Shown: positions 35,240-48,922 of the stretch, one piece after another | Layout: the number at the start of each line of letters is the position of its first letter | Numbering within the stretch: position 1 is the stretch's first letter | Assembly (NCBI GenBank): GCA_038521865.1 | Contig: JBCBKO010000002.1 | Location: 62,001 to 126,000 of the forward strand | Direction of reading: 5' to 3' | Length of the DNA: 64,000 nucleotides | DNA from: CALBPI01 sp038521865 | GTDB lineage: Bacteria > Pseudomonadota > Gammaproteobacteria > Steroidobacterales > Woeseiaceae | Position numbers and translations under genes: made by a program | Notes under the pieces: generated by a model | Databases searched by the model: none | Seen by the model: the letters and a program-made list of their open reading frames with translations, nothing else | What the model was told of the DNA's origin: nothing

Positions 35240-37444
35240 ATGAGTCTCATCAGCGAACTTCGCCGCCGCAACGTATTCCGGGTCGCGGCCGCTTACGCCG
35301 TCTCCGGTTGGGCCCTGTTACAGGTCATCGACTTGCTCGGCGGTGCACTCGACCTGCCCGGCGCGCTGACCCGATCGGTGATGCTCCTACTGCTGGTCGG
35401 TCTGCCTATCGTCATCGCGTTTGCATGGGCGTTCGAGGTTACCCCTGAAGGGCTAAAACCCAGCACGGAAGTCGACCCGGATGCGAGCATCGCACCGCAA
35501 ACCGGTCAACGACTGAACATCGTTATCGCCACCAGTCTGGTCCTGGTGGTCGGCCTCATGATCTGGCAGCAGTTCGCGCCGAAGGACGCAGCCGATGCCG
35601 CCGCTGAAGCCGAAGGTCGCGATACCGAATCGAGCACTACGCTCGTCGGCGTGCCCGCCAACTCGGTCGCGGTACTACCGTTTGCGGATATGTCCCCGGA
35701 TGGCGACCAGGAATATTTCGCGGACGGTATCTCTGAAGAAATCCTGAATAAGCTCGCGGGCGTGGCAAAACTCAAAGTCGCCGGGCGCACTTCTTCCTTC
35801 GCGTTCCGGGGCCGTGAGTCTGATCTGAAAGAGATGGCGCAGACACTGAACGTCGCTCACATCCTCGAGGGGTCTGTGCGTAAACAGAACGATAAGGTAC
35901 GTGTCACCGCACAGCTGATTGCCGCCGAAGATGGCTATCACCTGTGGTCAGAGACGTTCGATGGTGATCTCGCCGATATCTTCGAAGTACAGGATGAAAT
36001 TGCAGAAAAAATTCTCGTCGCGCTCACCGAGAAGATCATCGGCGAGCGTGCACTCCCATCTGCCGTCGATATCGTCCCTTCGGACAAGGGTGATTTTCGG
36101 GCTTACAACCTGTTCCTGGAAGCGCGAGACCTGATTCGCAGTCGCCAGAAGGACAACCTTCTGCGTGCCTCAGATTTGCTCGACACCGCCATCATGATCG
36201 ACCCGGATTATGCGCCACCTTATGCACAGCGCGCGCTAGTGGAATCCCTCTTGTCTGATGCCGAGGGCGCCTACGGCGATATTCCGCTGAGCCAGGCACT
36301 GCCGCAAGCGATTGAATTCGCCGATAAAGCCCTCGAGCTCGATTCGGAACTCGCCGACGGACATGCGGTGCGCGGACTGCTGTACCTCGACTCCAAAGAC
36401 TCACTGCGTGGCATCAGCGCACTTCGTTATGCGGTCACACTGAACCCTAACCACATCGATGCCCGCAATTGGCTTTCGTTGGCGCTCGCCGGCTCCGGCA
36501 ACTACTTGGGGGCGGCCGACGAAATGGTCGACTTGTTTGAAACCGATCCGCTGTACCCCCCCGTTGCCGGCAACGTCATCATCCGCCTTCTGCAGATCGG
36601 TGATCAGGAGCGTGCGGAGAAAATCCTGACGCGGATGCGCACGCTCGAGACAAGTGAGCGCATGTATCTGTGGGCGCGAGCGAATCTGGAATGCGCGATC
36701 GGGCAGGTCGCAGAGTGCATCGAGTCTGCCGAGGAGTCGCTTGCGGAAATCCCGGATGCCAACCGCGCCTCCGGGGTTGCATTTGCGCGGATGAACATTC
36801 TTGATTTTGAAGGGGCTGGGAAAATTGCACCTCCCTATGTGACTCCGTATTTGCTATCGGTCCAAGGGCGGTTCGACGACGCGCTCACTGAGGCCAAATC
36901 ACTTCTGGACCGTAGTCCGGAGTCGGCACCGGCACAGATCGACTACATGATCATGCTCGCGAATGCTGGTGAGCGCGAAAAACTACTGGAGTATTTCGAC
37001 ACCGAGTTTGGGTCGATCGACGCGATGGAGCGAGAACTCTACAACCCGATCAATGGCGGTTTGCCACCTTACGGAGTTATCGCCGATGCACTCGACCGCC
37101 TCGAGCGCAGGGACGATTTACAGGTGGTGATGACGGCATGGCGCCGCGCAATTGACTACGGCCGGCGCGGCGGCGCCGACAGTATTGACTTCAACGTCAA
37201 CGAGTCACTGTGGTTCGCAATGCAGGGAAATTTCGAACGATCCATTGAATTCCTCACGCGCGCTGCCGATAAACGTGATGGGTTGCTCGGTTTCCGAACA
37301 GTTAATGGTTTCTTCCGGCACAGACTGGGCGATAATGCAGAGTATGAGGCACTGGTCGCGCGCCATTTCGAGCGCGTGAACGAGGAACGGTTGGCGCTCG
37401 ATCTGAGCCCCGTGGTTCCCGAAGAACATATTTACGAGTTCTAA
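35240..37444 (+). CDS. Inner-membrane TolB-like/TPR repeat protein
   Basis: 734 residues. Three hydrophobic helices occupy the first 115 residues (AYAVSGWALLQVI, SVMLLLLVGLPIVIAFAWAF, IVIATSLVLVVGLMI). A FlgO/TolB N-terminal-like domain follows (about 135-265; SVAVLPFADMSPDGDQEYFADGI, then HILEGSVRKQ and VTAQLI). The remainder is TPR repeats. Such proteins are often labelled 'adenylate cyclase' or CadC-like, but there is no cyclase domain and no DNA-binding domain here. It probably acts as a membrane-bound scaffold of unknown role. It starts 35 bp after a terminator, so it has its own promoter. GGCGG lies just before the ATG. Confidence 0.85.
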   Translation: MSLISELRRRNVFRVAAAYAVSGWALLQVIDLLGGALDLPGALTRSVMLLLLVGLPIVIAFAWAFEVTPEGLKPSTEVDPDASIAPQTGQRLNIVIATSLVLVVGLMIWQQFAPKDAADAAAEAEGRDTESSTTLVGVPANSVAVLPFADMSPDGDQEYFADGISEEILNKLAGVAKLKVAGRTSSFAFRGRESDLKEMAQTLNVAHILEGSVRKQNDKVRVTAQLIAAEDGYHLWSETFDGDLADIFEVQDEIAEKILVALTEKIIGERALPSAVDIVPSDKGDFRAYNLFLEARDLIRSRQKDNLLRASDLLDTAIMIDPDYAPPYAQRALVESLLSDAEGAYGDIPLSQALPQAIEFADKALELDSELADGHAVRGLLYLDSKDSLRGISALRYAVTLNPNHIDARNWLSLALAGSGNYLGAADEMVDLFETDPLYPPVAGNVIIRLLQIGDQERAEKILTRMRTLETSERMYLWARANLECAIGQVAECIESAEESLAEIPDANRASGVAFARMNILDFEGAGKIAPPYVTPYLLSVQGRFDDALTEAKSLLDRSPESAPAQIDYMIMLANAGEREKLLEYFDTEFGSIDAMERELYNPINGGLPPYGVIADALDRLERRDDLQVVMTAWRRAIDYGRRGGADSIDFNVNESLWFAMQGNFERSIEFLTRAADKRDGLLGFRTVNGFFRHRLGDNAEYEALVARHFERVNEERLALDLSPVVPEEHIYEF

Positions 37445-37449
37445 CCCAC

Positions 37450-38739
37450 ATGCAAGAACGAATTATCGTCATCGGCGGCGGCGCCGGCGGCCTCGAATTG
37501 GCTGTCAAATTGGGGCGAAAACTGCGTCGCCAGAAAGACGTCGAGGTCATGCTGATCGACAAGAACCCGACTCACATCTGGAAACCGTTGTTTCATGAAG
37601 TGGCGACCGGGTCGATGAACAGCTACCACGATGAAGCGAGCTACCTGATGCTCGCGCGCAAGCACAAGTTCAACTTCATCCTCGGACGCGTTGTTGATAT
37701 CGATACGGGCGAGCAATGTGTGCGCCTCGAAGCGCTGCAGGACGATGAAGGCCAGGAGATGGTCGCAGCGCGCGAGTTCCGTTACGACACACTGATCGTC
37801 GCGGTCGGCGCACTCAGCAACGACTTCGGCATCCAGGGTGTTCGGGAATTCAGCCGTCAACTGGATTCGCGGGAACAGGCGGAGAAGTTCCACAAGAATT
37901 TCACGACACAGCTGCAGCGAACGAACCTGTCGTCCACGAGCGCCGTTCTGTCGGTCGCTATCGTCGGCGGCGGTGCAACAGGCGTAGAGCTTGCCGCGGA
38001 CATACACAACGTCGTTGCTCGATTGCGCGAATATGGTTTCGAACACTTTTCGAAGGAACGTCTGTCGGTCAGCATTGTCGAGGCAGCACCTGGCCTTCTG
38101 CCACGTCTACCTGAGCGCATCGGGGTTTCTGTGAAGCGCGAGCTAGAGCGCATCGGTGTGAAGGTTTACGTCGGCACGCGCGTCGCCAAGGTCGAGAAGG
38201 ACGCGGTAATCACGAGTGAAGACGAGCGAATAAACGCAGACATCAGTGTTTGGGCGGCCGGTGTGAGAGCCCCAGAATGGCTATCGGAGTGCGGATTGCC
38301 AACCGATCGCTTAGGCCGTATCGAAGTCAACGAAGACCTCTCGGTCGTCGGTATGCCTGGAATTTTTGCGATCGGTGATTGCTGCGCCTGCAAAGATCAG
38401 GACGGCCAGGAAATCCCGCCGCGCGCGCAGGCCGCTCACCAAATGGCGAGCACGGCGGCACGCAATGTTCTAGCCGCACGAAAAGGCCGATCCTCGCGTT
38501 CTTTCAAGTACCGCGACTTTGGCAGCCTGGTGAGCCTCAGCAAATACACAACCGTCGGCAATCTGATGGGCAACCTGGTGCGCGGCACGATCTTCGTCGA
38601 GGGTTGGGTCGCACGGATGGCTTATCTATCCCTGTATCGAATGCATCAGGCGGCTGTCCATGGCCGCTTCTCGACGCTACTGATCATGCTCGGTGATCGC
38701 ATCTACAAGGCGACACGCGCCAGCGTCAAACTGCACTGA
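37450..38739 (+). CDS. ndh: Type II NADH dehydrogenase (NDH-2)
   Basis: 429 residues. Two Rossmann motifs: FAD-binding VIGGGAGGLELAVKL near the N-terminus and NADH-binding VAIVGGGATGVELAAD near residue 170. AIGDCCACKD near residue 305 is the conserved FAD-contacting segment. The C-terminal part has amphipathic helices for monotopic membrane attachment. It passes electrons from NADH to quinone without proton pumping. It begins 5 bp after the TPR protein gene, so the two may share a transcript. Confidence 0.93.
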   Translation: MQERIIVIGGGAGGLELAVKLGRKLRRQKDVEVMLIDKNPTHIWKPLFHEVATGSMNSYHDEASYLMLARKHKFNFILGRVVDIDTGEQCVRLEALQDDEGQEMVAAREFRYDTLIVAVGALSNDFGIQGVREFSRQLDSREQAEKFHKNFTTQLQRTNLSSTSAVLSVAIVGGGATGVELAADIHNVVARLREYGFEHFSKERLSVSIVEAAPGLLPRLPERIGVSVKRELERIGVKVYVGTRVAKVEKDAVITSEDERINADISVWAAGVRAPEWLSECGLPTDRLGRIEVNEDLSVVGMPGIFAIGDCCACKDQDGQEIPPRAQAAHQMASTAARNVLAARKGRSSRSFKYRDFGSLVSLSKYTTVGNLMGNLVRGTIFVEGWVARMAYLSLYRMHQAAVHGRFSTLLIMLGDRIYKATRASVKLH

Positions 38740-38755
38740 AGTCCACCAAACAACT

Positions 38756-38788
38756 GGCACTTGTGCTCACAAAAAAAGTGCCTACAAT
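38756..38788 (+). promoter_or_regulatory. Candidate speD promoter overlapped by an inverted repeat
   Basis: TTGTGC (38761-38766) and TACAAT (38783-38788) with a 16 bp spacer fit a sigma-70 promoter upstream of the polyamine operon. A perfect 7 bp inverted repeat, GGCACTT (38756-38762) and AAGTGCC (38776-38782), brackets the spacer and could be an operator, or a weak 3' hairpin for ndh. Read by eye. Confidence 0.45.
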
Positions 38789-38860
38789 CGCGTCACCTTT
38801 TCTGGACGCCAAGGCTTTTATGTCTTCCAGCTAATGGGGCGCTAGACACCTCCGAGTAGG

Positions 38861-38883
38861 GTTACAGCGCGCCACTCTGTAAC
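38861..38883 (+). promoter_or_regulatory. Inverted repeat in the speD leader
   Basis: GTTACAG (38861-38867) and CTGTAAC (38877-38883) form a perfect 7 bp dyad with a 9 nt centre, ending 29 nt before the speD start codon. It could be a regulator binding site or an mRNA hairpin close to the ribosome site. Confidence 0.5.
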
Positions 38884-38912
38884 AACCTGATTCTCTCGCG
38901 AGGTACTTATCG

Positions 38913-39386
38913 ATGGCCGGTGATGCTGTTGTCGTGCGCCCCGAAGGTCTGTGGCCAACCCACAACCAGTCGGGCAACCACCCGGAACCCCAGACCGGAA
39001 CCACCCAAGACCATTTCATCGTTCGCGACGGTGTTGAGTACGCCGGCGCTCACGTGATTATCGATCTGTGGGGTGCCGAAAGCCTGGATGATCTCGCGCT
39101 GATGGAAACCGCCTTTCGCGACGTCATCGAGACCTGTGGTGCCACGTTGCTGCACATCCATTTGCATCACTTCACGCCGAACTACGGAATCTCGGGCGTC
39201 GCGGTGCTCGCCGAGTCGCATATCAGCGTGCATACCTGGCCCGAGCGCCGCTTCGCCGCATTCGACGTCTTTATGTGCGGTGACGCGAAACCAGAACTCG
39301 CCGGCAGCGTACTGGCTAAATACTTCCGACCTGAACGCATCACGGTTCACGAGTTGCGCCGCGGCATTGTGGAACCGGCGAGGTAG
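38913..39386 (+). CDS. speD: S-adenosylmethionine decarboxylase proenzyme
   Basis: 157 residues, ATG at 38913. The self-cleavage site is ESHISVHTWPE: cleavage before the Ser makes the pyruvoyl cofactor; His and Cys (FDVFMCGD) are also in place. This is the short prokaryotic class (SpeH type) rather than the long E. coli one, with about 40 extra polar residues in front. It makes decarboxylated SAM, the aminopropyl donor for spermidine. First gene of a tight speD / speE / decarboxylase operon; two inverted repeats lie upstream. Confidence 0.93.
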   Translation: MAGDAVVVRPEGLWPTHNQSGNHPEPQTGTTQDHFIVRDGVEYAGAHVIIDLWGAESLDDLALMETAFRDVIETCGATLLHIHLHHFTPNYGISGVAVLAESHISVHTWPERRFAAFDVFMCGDAKPELAGSVLAKYFRPERITVHELRRGIVEPAR

Positions 39387-39388
39387 TC

Positions 39389-40231
39389 ATGGCGGATTTT
39401 GAGGAAACCTTGTACGACAGCGTTGCGCAAAAATTTCGCATCGACAAACTGTACTTCGAGGACAAAACCGAGCATCAGCACTTGATGATTTTTCATAACG
39501 CCATGCTGGGTCGTGTGATGACGCTCGACGGTGTTGTGCAGACGACCGAGGCAGATGAATTCGTCTACCACGAGATGATGGCGCATGTGCCGCTCTTTGC
39601 ACATGGCAACGCGACCGATGTCCTGATCATCGGCGGCGGCGACGGTGGCATGCTGCGCGAGGTCACAAGACATAGCATAGAGCGGGTAACACAAGTGGAG
39701 ATCGACCAAAGCGTCGTGGACATGGCAAAGGCCTATCTGCCGAACCATTCCGCCGGTGCCTACGACGACCCTCGACTCACGCTGGAGATTGCTGACGGCA
39801 TGGCGTTCGTACGAGATACGGATCAACGTTTCGACGTGATCATTGTCGACAGCACCGACCCGATCGGCCCCGGCGAGGTTCTGTTCTCCGAAGACTTCTA
39901 TGCACAAGCGAAGCGCTGCCTGAATCCGAGCGGTGTAATCGTGACTCAGAACGGCGTCCCGTTCTTCCAACCCGACGAGGTCACGCACACCCACAGGCGA
40001 TTGCGCCGTCACTTTGAAGACGTGACGTTCTACACCGGTGCGATCCCGACATACTACGGCGGACTGATGACTTTCGGTTGGGCGAGCGACGACTCAACGC
40101 TCAGAACCCAATCGCTGGCGACGCTGCAACATCGATTCGCCAACGCGGGCATTCGAACGCGCTACTACACACCCGAGCTTCACCTTGGCAGCTTCGCGTT
40201 GCCGCGCTACATCAGTCACTGTTTTGAGTAA
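39389..40231 (+). CDS. speE: Spermidine synthase
   Basis: 280 residues. SAM-dependent-methyltransferase-like fold of the spermidine synthase family: N-terminal beta domain with the conserved Glu/His pattern, GGGDGGMLREV for decarboxylated-SAM binding, catalytic Asp in DSTDPIGPGEVLF and QNGVPFFQ near residue 190. It transfers an aminopropyl group to putrescine. It lies 2 bp after speD and overlaps the start of the decarboxylase gene. Confidence 0.95.
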   Translation: MADFEETLYDSVAQKFRIDKLYFEDKTEHQHLMIFHNAMLGRVMTLDGVVQTTEADEFVYHEMMAHVPLFAHGNATDVLIIGGGDGGMLREVTRHSIERVTQVEIDQSVVDMAKAYLPNHSAGAYDDPRLTLEIADGMAFVRDTDQRFDVIIVDSTDPIGPGEVLFSEDFYAQAKRCLNPSGVIVTQNGVPFFQPDEVTHTHRRLRRHFEDVTFYTGAIPTYYGGLMTFGWASDDSTLRTQSLATLQHRFANAGIRTRYYTPELHLGSFALPRYISHCFE

Positions 40232-41396
40232 CGCTGAGTTATCGAACCCGCGGGTACTGCTACCACCGCCCGACGCTTCTGTCGCTGAGCAATACCGGGA
40301 TTTGGTGGCGCGCCTTGGTTCGCCACTCCTGGTATTTGATCCGGCGGTTCTGCGCTCGCAATTCCAAGGCTTACAAAAGGCACTGCCGGGCGTGGCGCTT
40401 TTCTACGCGGTCAAGGCATTACCCAGCGAGGACGTCATTCGCGAGATTGCAAAGCTGGGAGGCGGTTTCGATATCGCCAGCGCCGGTGAGACTGAATTAC
40501 TCCTGCGAGAGGATGTGTTCGGTCGACGCACGATTCACACCCATCCGATCAAGAAAGACTCGGAAATCCGTGATGCGCTGCGCTACGGCGCAACGACTTT
40601 TGTCGTGGACAACCTGCACGAGCTCAGAAAGTTTGCGCCCTACCGATCGCGCGTGGGCATTCTGCTTCGAGTGAGTTTCCGCAGCCGGGGGGCAACCGTG
40701 GATTTGTCTCGGAAATTCGGTTGCGACTTCGAGGAGATCGTCGGTTTACTGGATCAGGCGAGCGCCATGGGCATCCACGTCAAGGGCCTGAGTTTTCACG
40801 TCGGCTCCCAATGTGCGGATGCCTCCAAGCATGTCGAAGCTATCGAGCGCTGCAGTGAGCTAATGCGCTCGCGCGATACCGGCGATCGCGCTCCGATGAG
40901 CCTACTGGATATCGGGGGTGGCTTTCCCGCCGACTACGACGGCACCGGCGTCGACCTGCAAGACTTTTGTGCGCCGATCCGGGCGGCACTCAAACAGCTG
41001 CCTGATGACTGGCAGATACTCGCTGAACCCGGCCGGGTGCTGGTAGCGCCTGCTGTCAGGAGTATCACGTCTGTGGTCGGACAGTCCGTTCGAGAGGGTG
41101 TGCATTGGTACTACCTCGACGACGGCGTTTACGGCTCGTTCTCCGGGCAAATTTACGACTACGCGAGCTATCCGTTACAGGTACTCAAGAGTGGACCAGG
41201 TTTCCCCTCGGTGCTCGCAGGTCCGACTTGCGACTCAATCGACATCGTGGCCGAGTCGATTGAGTTGCCGCTTCTCGACAATGGCGATCTTGTTATCGGA
41301 CATGAAATGGGGGCCTATACCGCCGCCACCCGTACGCGCTTCAACCTGCTGCCTGATGCACGGTTTGTGAATCTTGAAGCGTTGCCAGATAGTTGA
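40224..41396 (+). CDS. Ornithine decarboxylase-type enzyme (fold type III PLP)
   Basis: 390 residues from a TTG at 40224 that overlaps the speE stop; another TTG at 40185 would give 403. No ATG is available before the conserved part. PLP lysine in FYAVKALPS, His in SFHVGSQ, the glycine loop in DIGGGFPADYDG, phosphate-binding EPGR and the active-site Cys in GPTCDSIDI. The family covers ornithine, lysine and carboxynorspermidine decarboxylases. Placement after speD-speE favours ornithine decarboxylation to putrescine. The last 56 bp overlap the convergent gltD gene. Confidence 0.9.
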   Translation: MSNAELSNPRVLLPPPDASVAEQYRDLVARLGSPLLVFDPAVLRSQFQGLQKALPGVALFYAVKALPSEDVIREIAKLGGGFDIASAGETELLLREDVFGRRTIHTHPIKKDSEIRDALRYGATTFVVDNLHELRKFAPYRSRVGILLRVSFRSRGATVDLSRKFGCDFEEIVGLLDQASAMGIHVKGLSFHVGSQCADASKHVEAIERCSELMRSRDTGDRAPMSLLDIGGGFPADYDGTGVDLQDFCAPIRAALKQLPDDWQILAEPGRVLVAPAVRSITSVVGQSVREGVHWYYLDDGVYGSFSGQIYDYASYPLQVLKSGPGFPSVLAGPTCDSIDIVAESIELPLLDNGDLVIGHEMGAYTAATRTRFNLLPDARFVNLEALPDS

Positions 41397-42785
41397 CGAT
41401 GCCTTTCGCGGCCTCGCGACCTTCGAACACCGCTGTCACGACCAGATCCGACCCGCGCACCATATCGCCGCCGGCGAACACTTTGGGATTGCTGGTCTGG
41501 AACGGCATGATCGCGTCTTTGGATACCTGCACGCGACCGTCCTCTGAGGTAAGCACCGAGTGTGAGCCAAACCACTCGGCGGGATTCGGACGAAAACCAA
41601 ACGCGATAATGACGGCATCTGCGGGAAGCACTTCTTCACTGCCTGGCACAGGCTCCGGTCGCCGGCGTCCGCCGGCATCGGGTGCACCAAGCTGGGTCGT
41701 CACGACCTTAACGCCGGTCACGTGGTCAGTGCCGATGATTTCCACTGGCTGACGATTAAAGAGAAAATTCACCCCTTCCTCGCGGGCATTGCGGACCTCG
41801 CGACGTGAGCCCGGCATGTTTTGCTCGTCACGTCGATACGCACAGGTGACCGAAGCGGCACCCTGCCGCAATGCCGTACGGTTACAGTCCATGCCCGTGT
41901 CACCACCCCCGAGCACAACCACACGCCTGCCTGCGAGGTTCATGCCGGGAATGACGCGTTCATGCTGCTCCATAGTGCGATAGACGTTTGACACCAGGAA
42001 CGGCAGTGCATCGAAAACACCTGGCATGTCCTCGCCGGGGAATCCGCCACGCACATAGGTGTAGGTACCCATACCCAGGAACACAGCGTCGAACTCCGAT
42101 TCGAGCTTTTCGAACGGAATGTCCTCGCCGATTCGCGTGTTCAGCACGAACTTGATACCCATACCCTCCAGAAGCTCACGACGCTTGCGCACGATCTCCT
42201 TCTCGAGCTTGAAAGGCGGAATACCGTAGGTCAGCAGACCACCGATTTCCGGGTAGGCGTCGAACACCGTCGCCTCCACGCCATGCCGCGCGAGGACGTC
42301 GGCCGCGGCTAATCCTGCCGGCCCCGCGCCGACCACCGCCACACGACGCCCTGTCGGAATGACATGCGAAAGATCGGGTTTCCAACCGAGTTTCAGTGCC
42401 TCGTCGGTGATGTACTTTTCGATATTGCCAATACTGACAGCGCCAAGGCCATCGTTCAGCGTACAGGCGCCCTCACACAAGCGATCTTGCGGACAAACCC
42501 GACCGCACACCTCGGGCAGTGAGTTGGTCTGGTGTGAAAGCTCTGCGGCCTCGAGGATGTTGCCCTCACGGATCAGGTTCAGCCAGTTGGGAATGTAGTT
42601 GTGGACCGGGCATTTCCATTCGCAGTAGGGATTGCCGCAGTTCAGGCATCGCCCGGCCTGATCGGACGCTTCTTCCGCACTAAACTGACCGTAGATCTCG
42701 TTGTAGTGATGCACGCGGGACTCTGCCGGCTCCTTATCCGGATCGCGCCGCGGAATCTCAAGAAACTGAAGCGGAAACTCTGCCA

Positions 42786-42786
<1 letters not shown>
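41341..42786 (-). CDS. gltD: Glutamate synthase, small subunit
   Basis: 481 residues. The N-terminal Fe-S domain has Cys clusters (CLNCGNPYCEWKCPVHN and CGRVCPQDRLCEGAC). An FAD motif GAGPAGLAAADVLA and an NADPH motif VVLGGGDTGMDC follow. It supplies electrons from NADPH to the large subunit. The ATG overlaps the gltB stop as TAATG. After the conserved end (EAAKGIVNYLA) there is an extra tail of about 16 residues, and this tail is what overlaps the convergent decarboxylase gene. Confidence 0.96.
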
Positions 42787-47255
<4,469 letters not shown>

Positions 47256-47454
47256 AAGCTCCTTCAAAAAAACCGACGGACACGGGGGCCGTACACGCTT
47301 CTCGATCATCGCGTGTTGATCGGCCCTCGGATAGACCCGCTGCTGCGTGGGCAGCGCCTACGCACGAGTGTGCGGGCGCGGGTTCTTACACAGTTATGCC
47401 ATTAAATGGTGCAGTGCGCCAACGGTTACGAACGCAACCACTGTGCTCACTGAG

Positions 47455-47730
47455 TCAGGACTCGTCGCCGGCCGGCGTCGCTTGAATGACGGATGCCGGG
47501 TCCTCGGGTTGGTCAGATGCCGCTTCGGTTGTCACCGGTGCCTCCATGACCTGTTGCTCTCGCCCTATGCGACCGACCTGATCAATCGTGTACTCAGGCT
47601 CCGGCGCTTGGGTCTCGACGACATCGGTGGGCGCTGCGTTGTCGACCTCGGCTGATTCGGCAACGGGTGCGTCGTCGCCACCACAGGCTGCAAGACCGAC
47701 CGCCAGACCAAACACCAAAAGACCTCTCAT
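47455..47730 (-). CDS. Small lipoprotein, unknown role
   Basis: 91 residues. A lipoprotein signal ends GLAAC (Cys16), followed by about 75 residues rich in Asp, Glu, Ala, Pro and Val with no recognisable domain; it looks disordered. It may be a small envelope tether. It lies between gltB and another small lipoprotein gene, all on minus. Confidence 0.65.
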   Translation of the reverse strand: MRGLLVFGLAVGLAACGGDDAPVAESAEVDNAAPTDVVETQAPEPEYTIDQVGRIGREQQVMEAPVTTEAASDQPEDPASVIQATPAGDES

Positions 47731-47807
47731 CGTGACACCCTCGAATAGTGATGATTACGAAGGGTTGATTAAGTACTGTCGAACGCTGTCAAAAGCAAGC
47801 ACGCGTA

Positions 47808-48245
47808 TCACAACCTCATGAATTGGGTTGACGTATTCGCGCTTGAAACCAACCAATCATCACCGTCCAACACGAACTCCACCTCAAACGTCAGACCCTC
47901 ACCGTCGATCTGGAAACGCCGGATATCGACATCGGCCACGAGCACTTTAACCGTCGCCACCGCGAACTCATCGGAAACGATTTCAAGCGACTCTACAAAT
48001 GTCGTCACCGACAGAGAATTTGTGATCAGAAAAATCTGGCGCATCTGACGCACGACATCGTCCCGGCTGTTGCCATCGAGATCGCGATAGTCCTCCGCTA
48101 TCCCGCCAGCAAAATCTCCAATATCGCGTTCCTCGACTGCCTCGGCCATCTGATTGATTCGCTCCCGGATCAATTGCTCTGGCGTCTCGCCGCCACCGCA
48201 GCCAACCAGCCATATCGTCAACACAGCTACCAAAATCTTTGGCAT
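47808..48245 (-). CDS. Lipoprotein with NTF2-like-sized domain
   Basis: 145 residues. A lipoprotein signal ends TIWLVGC (Cys16). Then come a helix (PEQLIRERINQMAEAVEERDI), a segment DFAGGIAEDYRDLDG and several beta-strands ending FEVEFVLDGDDWLVSSA. This order of helix, DxxGxxxEDYRD and a twisted sheet is typical of SnoaL/NTF2-like domains. No function is implied. It is divergent from the DUF924 gene, with ATGs about 45 bp apart. Confidence 0.75.
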   Translation of the reverse strand: MPKILVAVLTIWLVGCGGGETPEQLIRERINQMAEAVEERDIGDFAGGIAEDYRDLDGNSRDDVVRQMRQIFLITNSLSVTTFVESLEIVSDEFAVATVKVLVADVDIRRFQIDGEGLTFEVEFVLDGDDWLVSSANTSTQFMRL

Positions 48246-48289
48246 CGACAGTGCTCCTTATCCCATGTGCTTTCTGTCAGAATAACGGA

Positions 48290-48922
48290 ATGGACACCGA
48301 TGACGACCAATCGATCATGGAAGATGTGCTGGCGTTATGGTTCAGCGCGAGAGAGCACGACGCGCCGGGCATCGATGCACGAATGGAATTCTGGTTCGGA
48401 GAGGATCCGGAGCTCGATATCCAGATCCGTCACAAATTCGGCAAGCTGATCAGCGATGCCTCCGAGGGTAAGTTAAACCGATGGGCTGAAACCGCCGAGG
48501 GTCGCCTGGCGCTGATCCTGTTGATCGATCAGTTTCGGCGCAACATTTATCGCGGCAAGCCCGAGGCGTTTGCACTTGACCGGGAGGCACTTAAATTGTG
48601 CGTCGAAGGCGCTATCGCCGGTCATGACAAACAACTGCCACCACTCAAACGCGCATTCTTTTATATGCCGATGCAGCATGTTGAGTCACGTAAGGTTCAG
48701 GAAAAATCCGTGGCGGTGTTCCGCAGTCTTGCCGAATCTGTCAGTGGTACCGAACTCGACACGTTCGAGACTTTCGCAGACTTTGCGGAGCTGCACCGCG
48801 ACATCATCGCTCAATTCGGGCGCTTCCCGCATCGCAACGCGATTCTCGGCCGGGAGAGCACGGAGCTCGAGCGCGAGTATCTGCAAGACGCGCCAGACTT
48901 CGGTCAGTCTGCGCCCGACTAG
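48290..48922 (+). CDS. DUF924-family protein
   Basis: 210 residues from the ATG at 48290. All-helical protein with the DUF924 signatures EDVLALWF, FWFGEDPELDIQIRHKFG, LALILLIDQFRRNIYRG and FFYMPMQHVES, ending in a conserved LDTFETFADFAELHRDIIAQFGRFPHRN run. The family is widespread, cytoplasmic and of unknown biochemical role. Its stop codon shares the tetranucleotide CTAG with that of the convergent MATE gene. Confidence 0.93.
   Translation: MDTDDDQSIMEDVLALWFSAREHDAPGIDARMEFWFGEDPELDIQIRHKFGKLISDASEGKLNRWAETAEGRLALILLIDQFRRNIYRGKPEAFALDREALKLCVEGAIAGHDKQLPPLKRAFFYMPMQHVESRKVQEKSVAVFRSLAESVSGTELDTFETFADFAELHRDIIAQFGRFPHRNAILGRESTELEREYLQDAPDFGQSAPD

Noticed and set aside
35240..37444. Adenylate cyclase or CadC-like regulator
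   Set aside because: No class III cyclase catalytic domain and no winged-helix domain; only membrane helices, a TolB-like domain and TPRs.
47256..47454. Sigma-54 (-24/-12) promoter for gltBD
   Set aside because: TGGCGC with the expected spacing lacks the TTGC element; not convincing.
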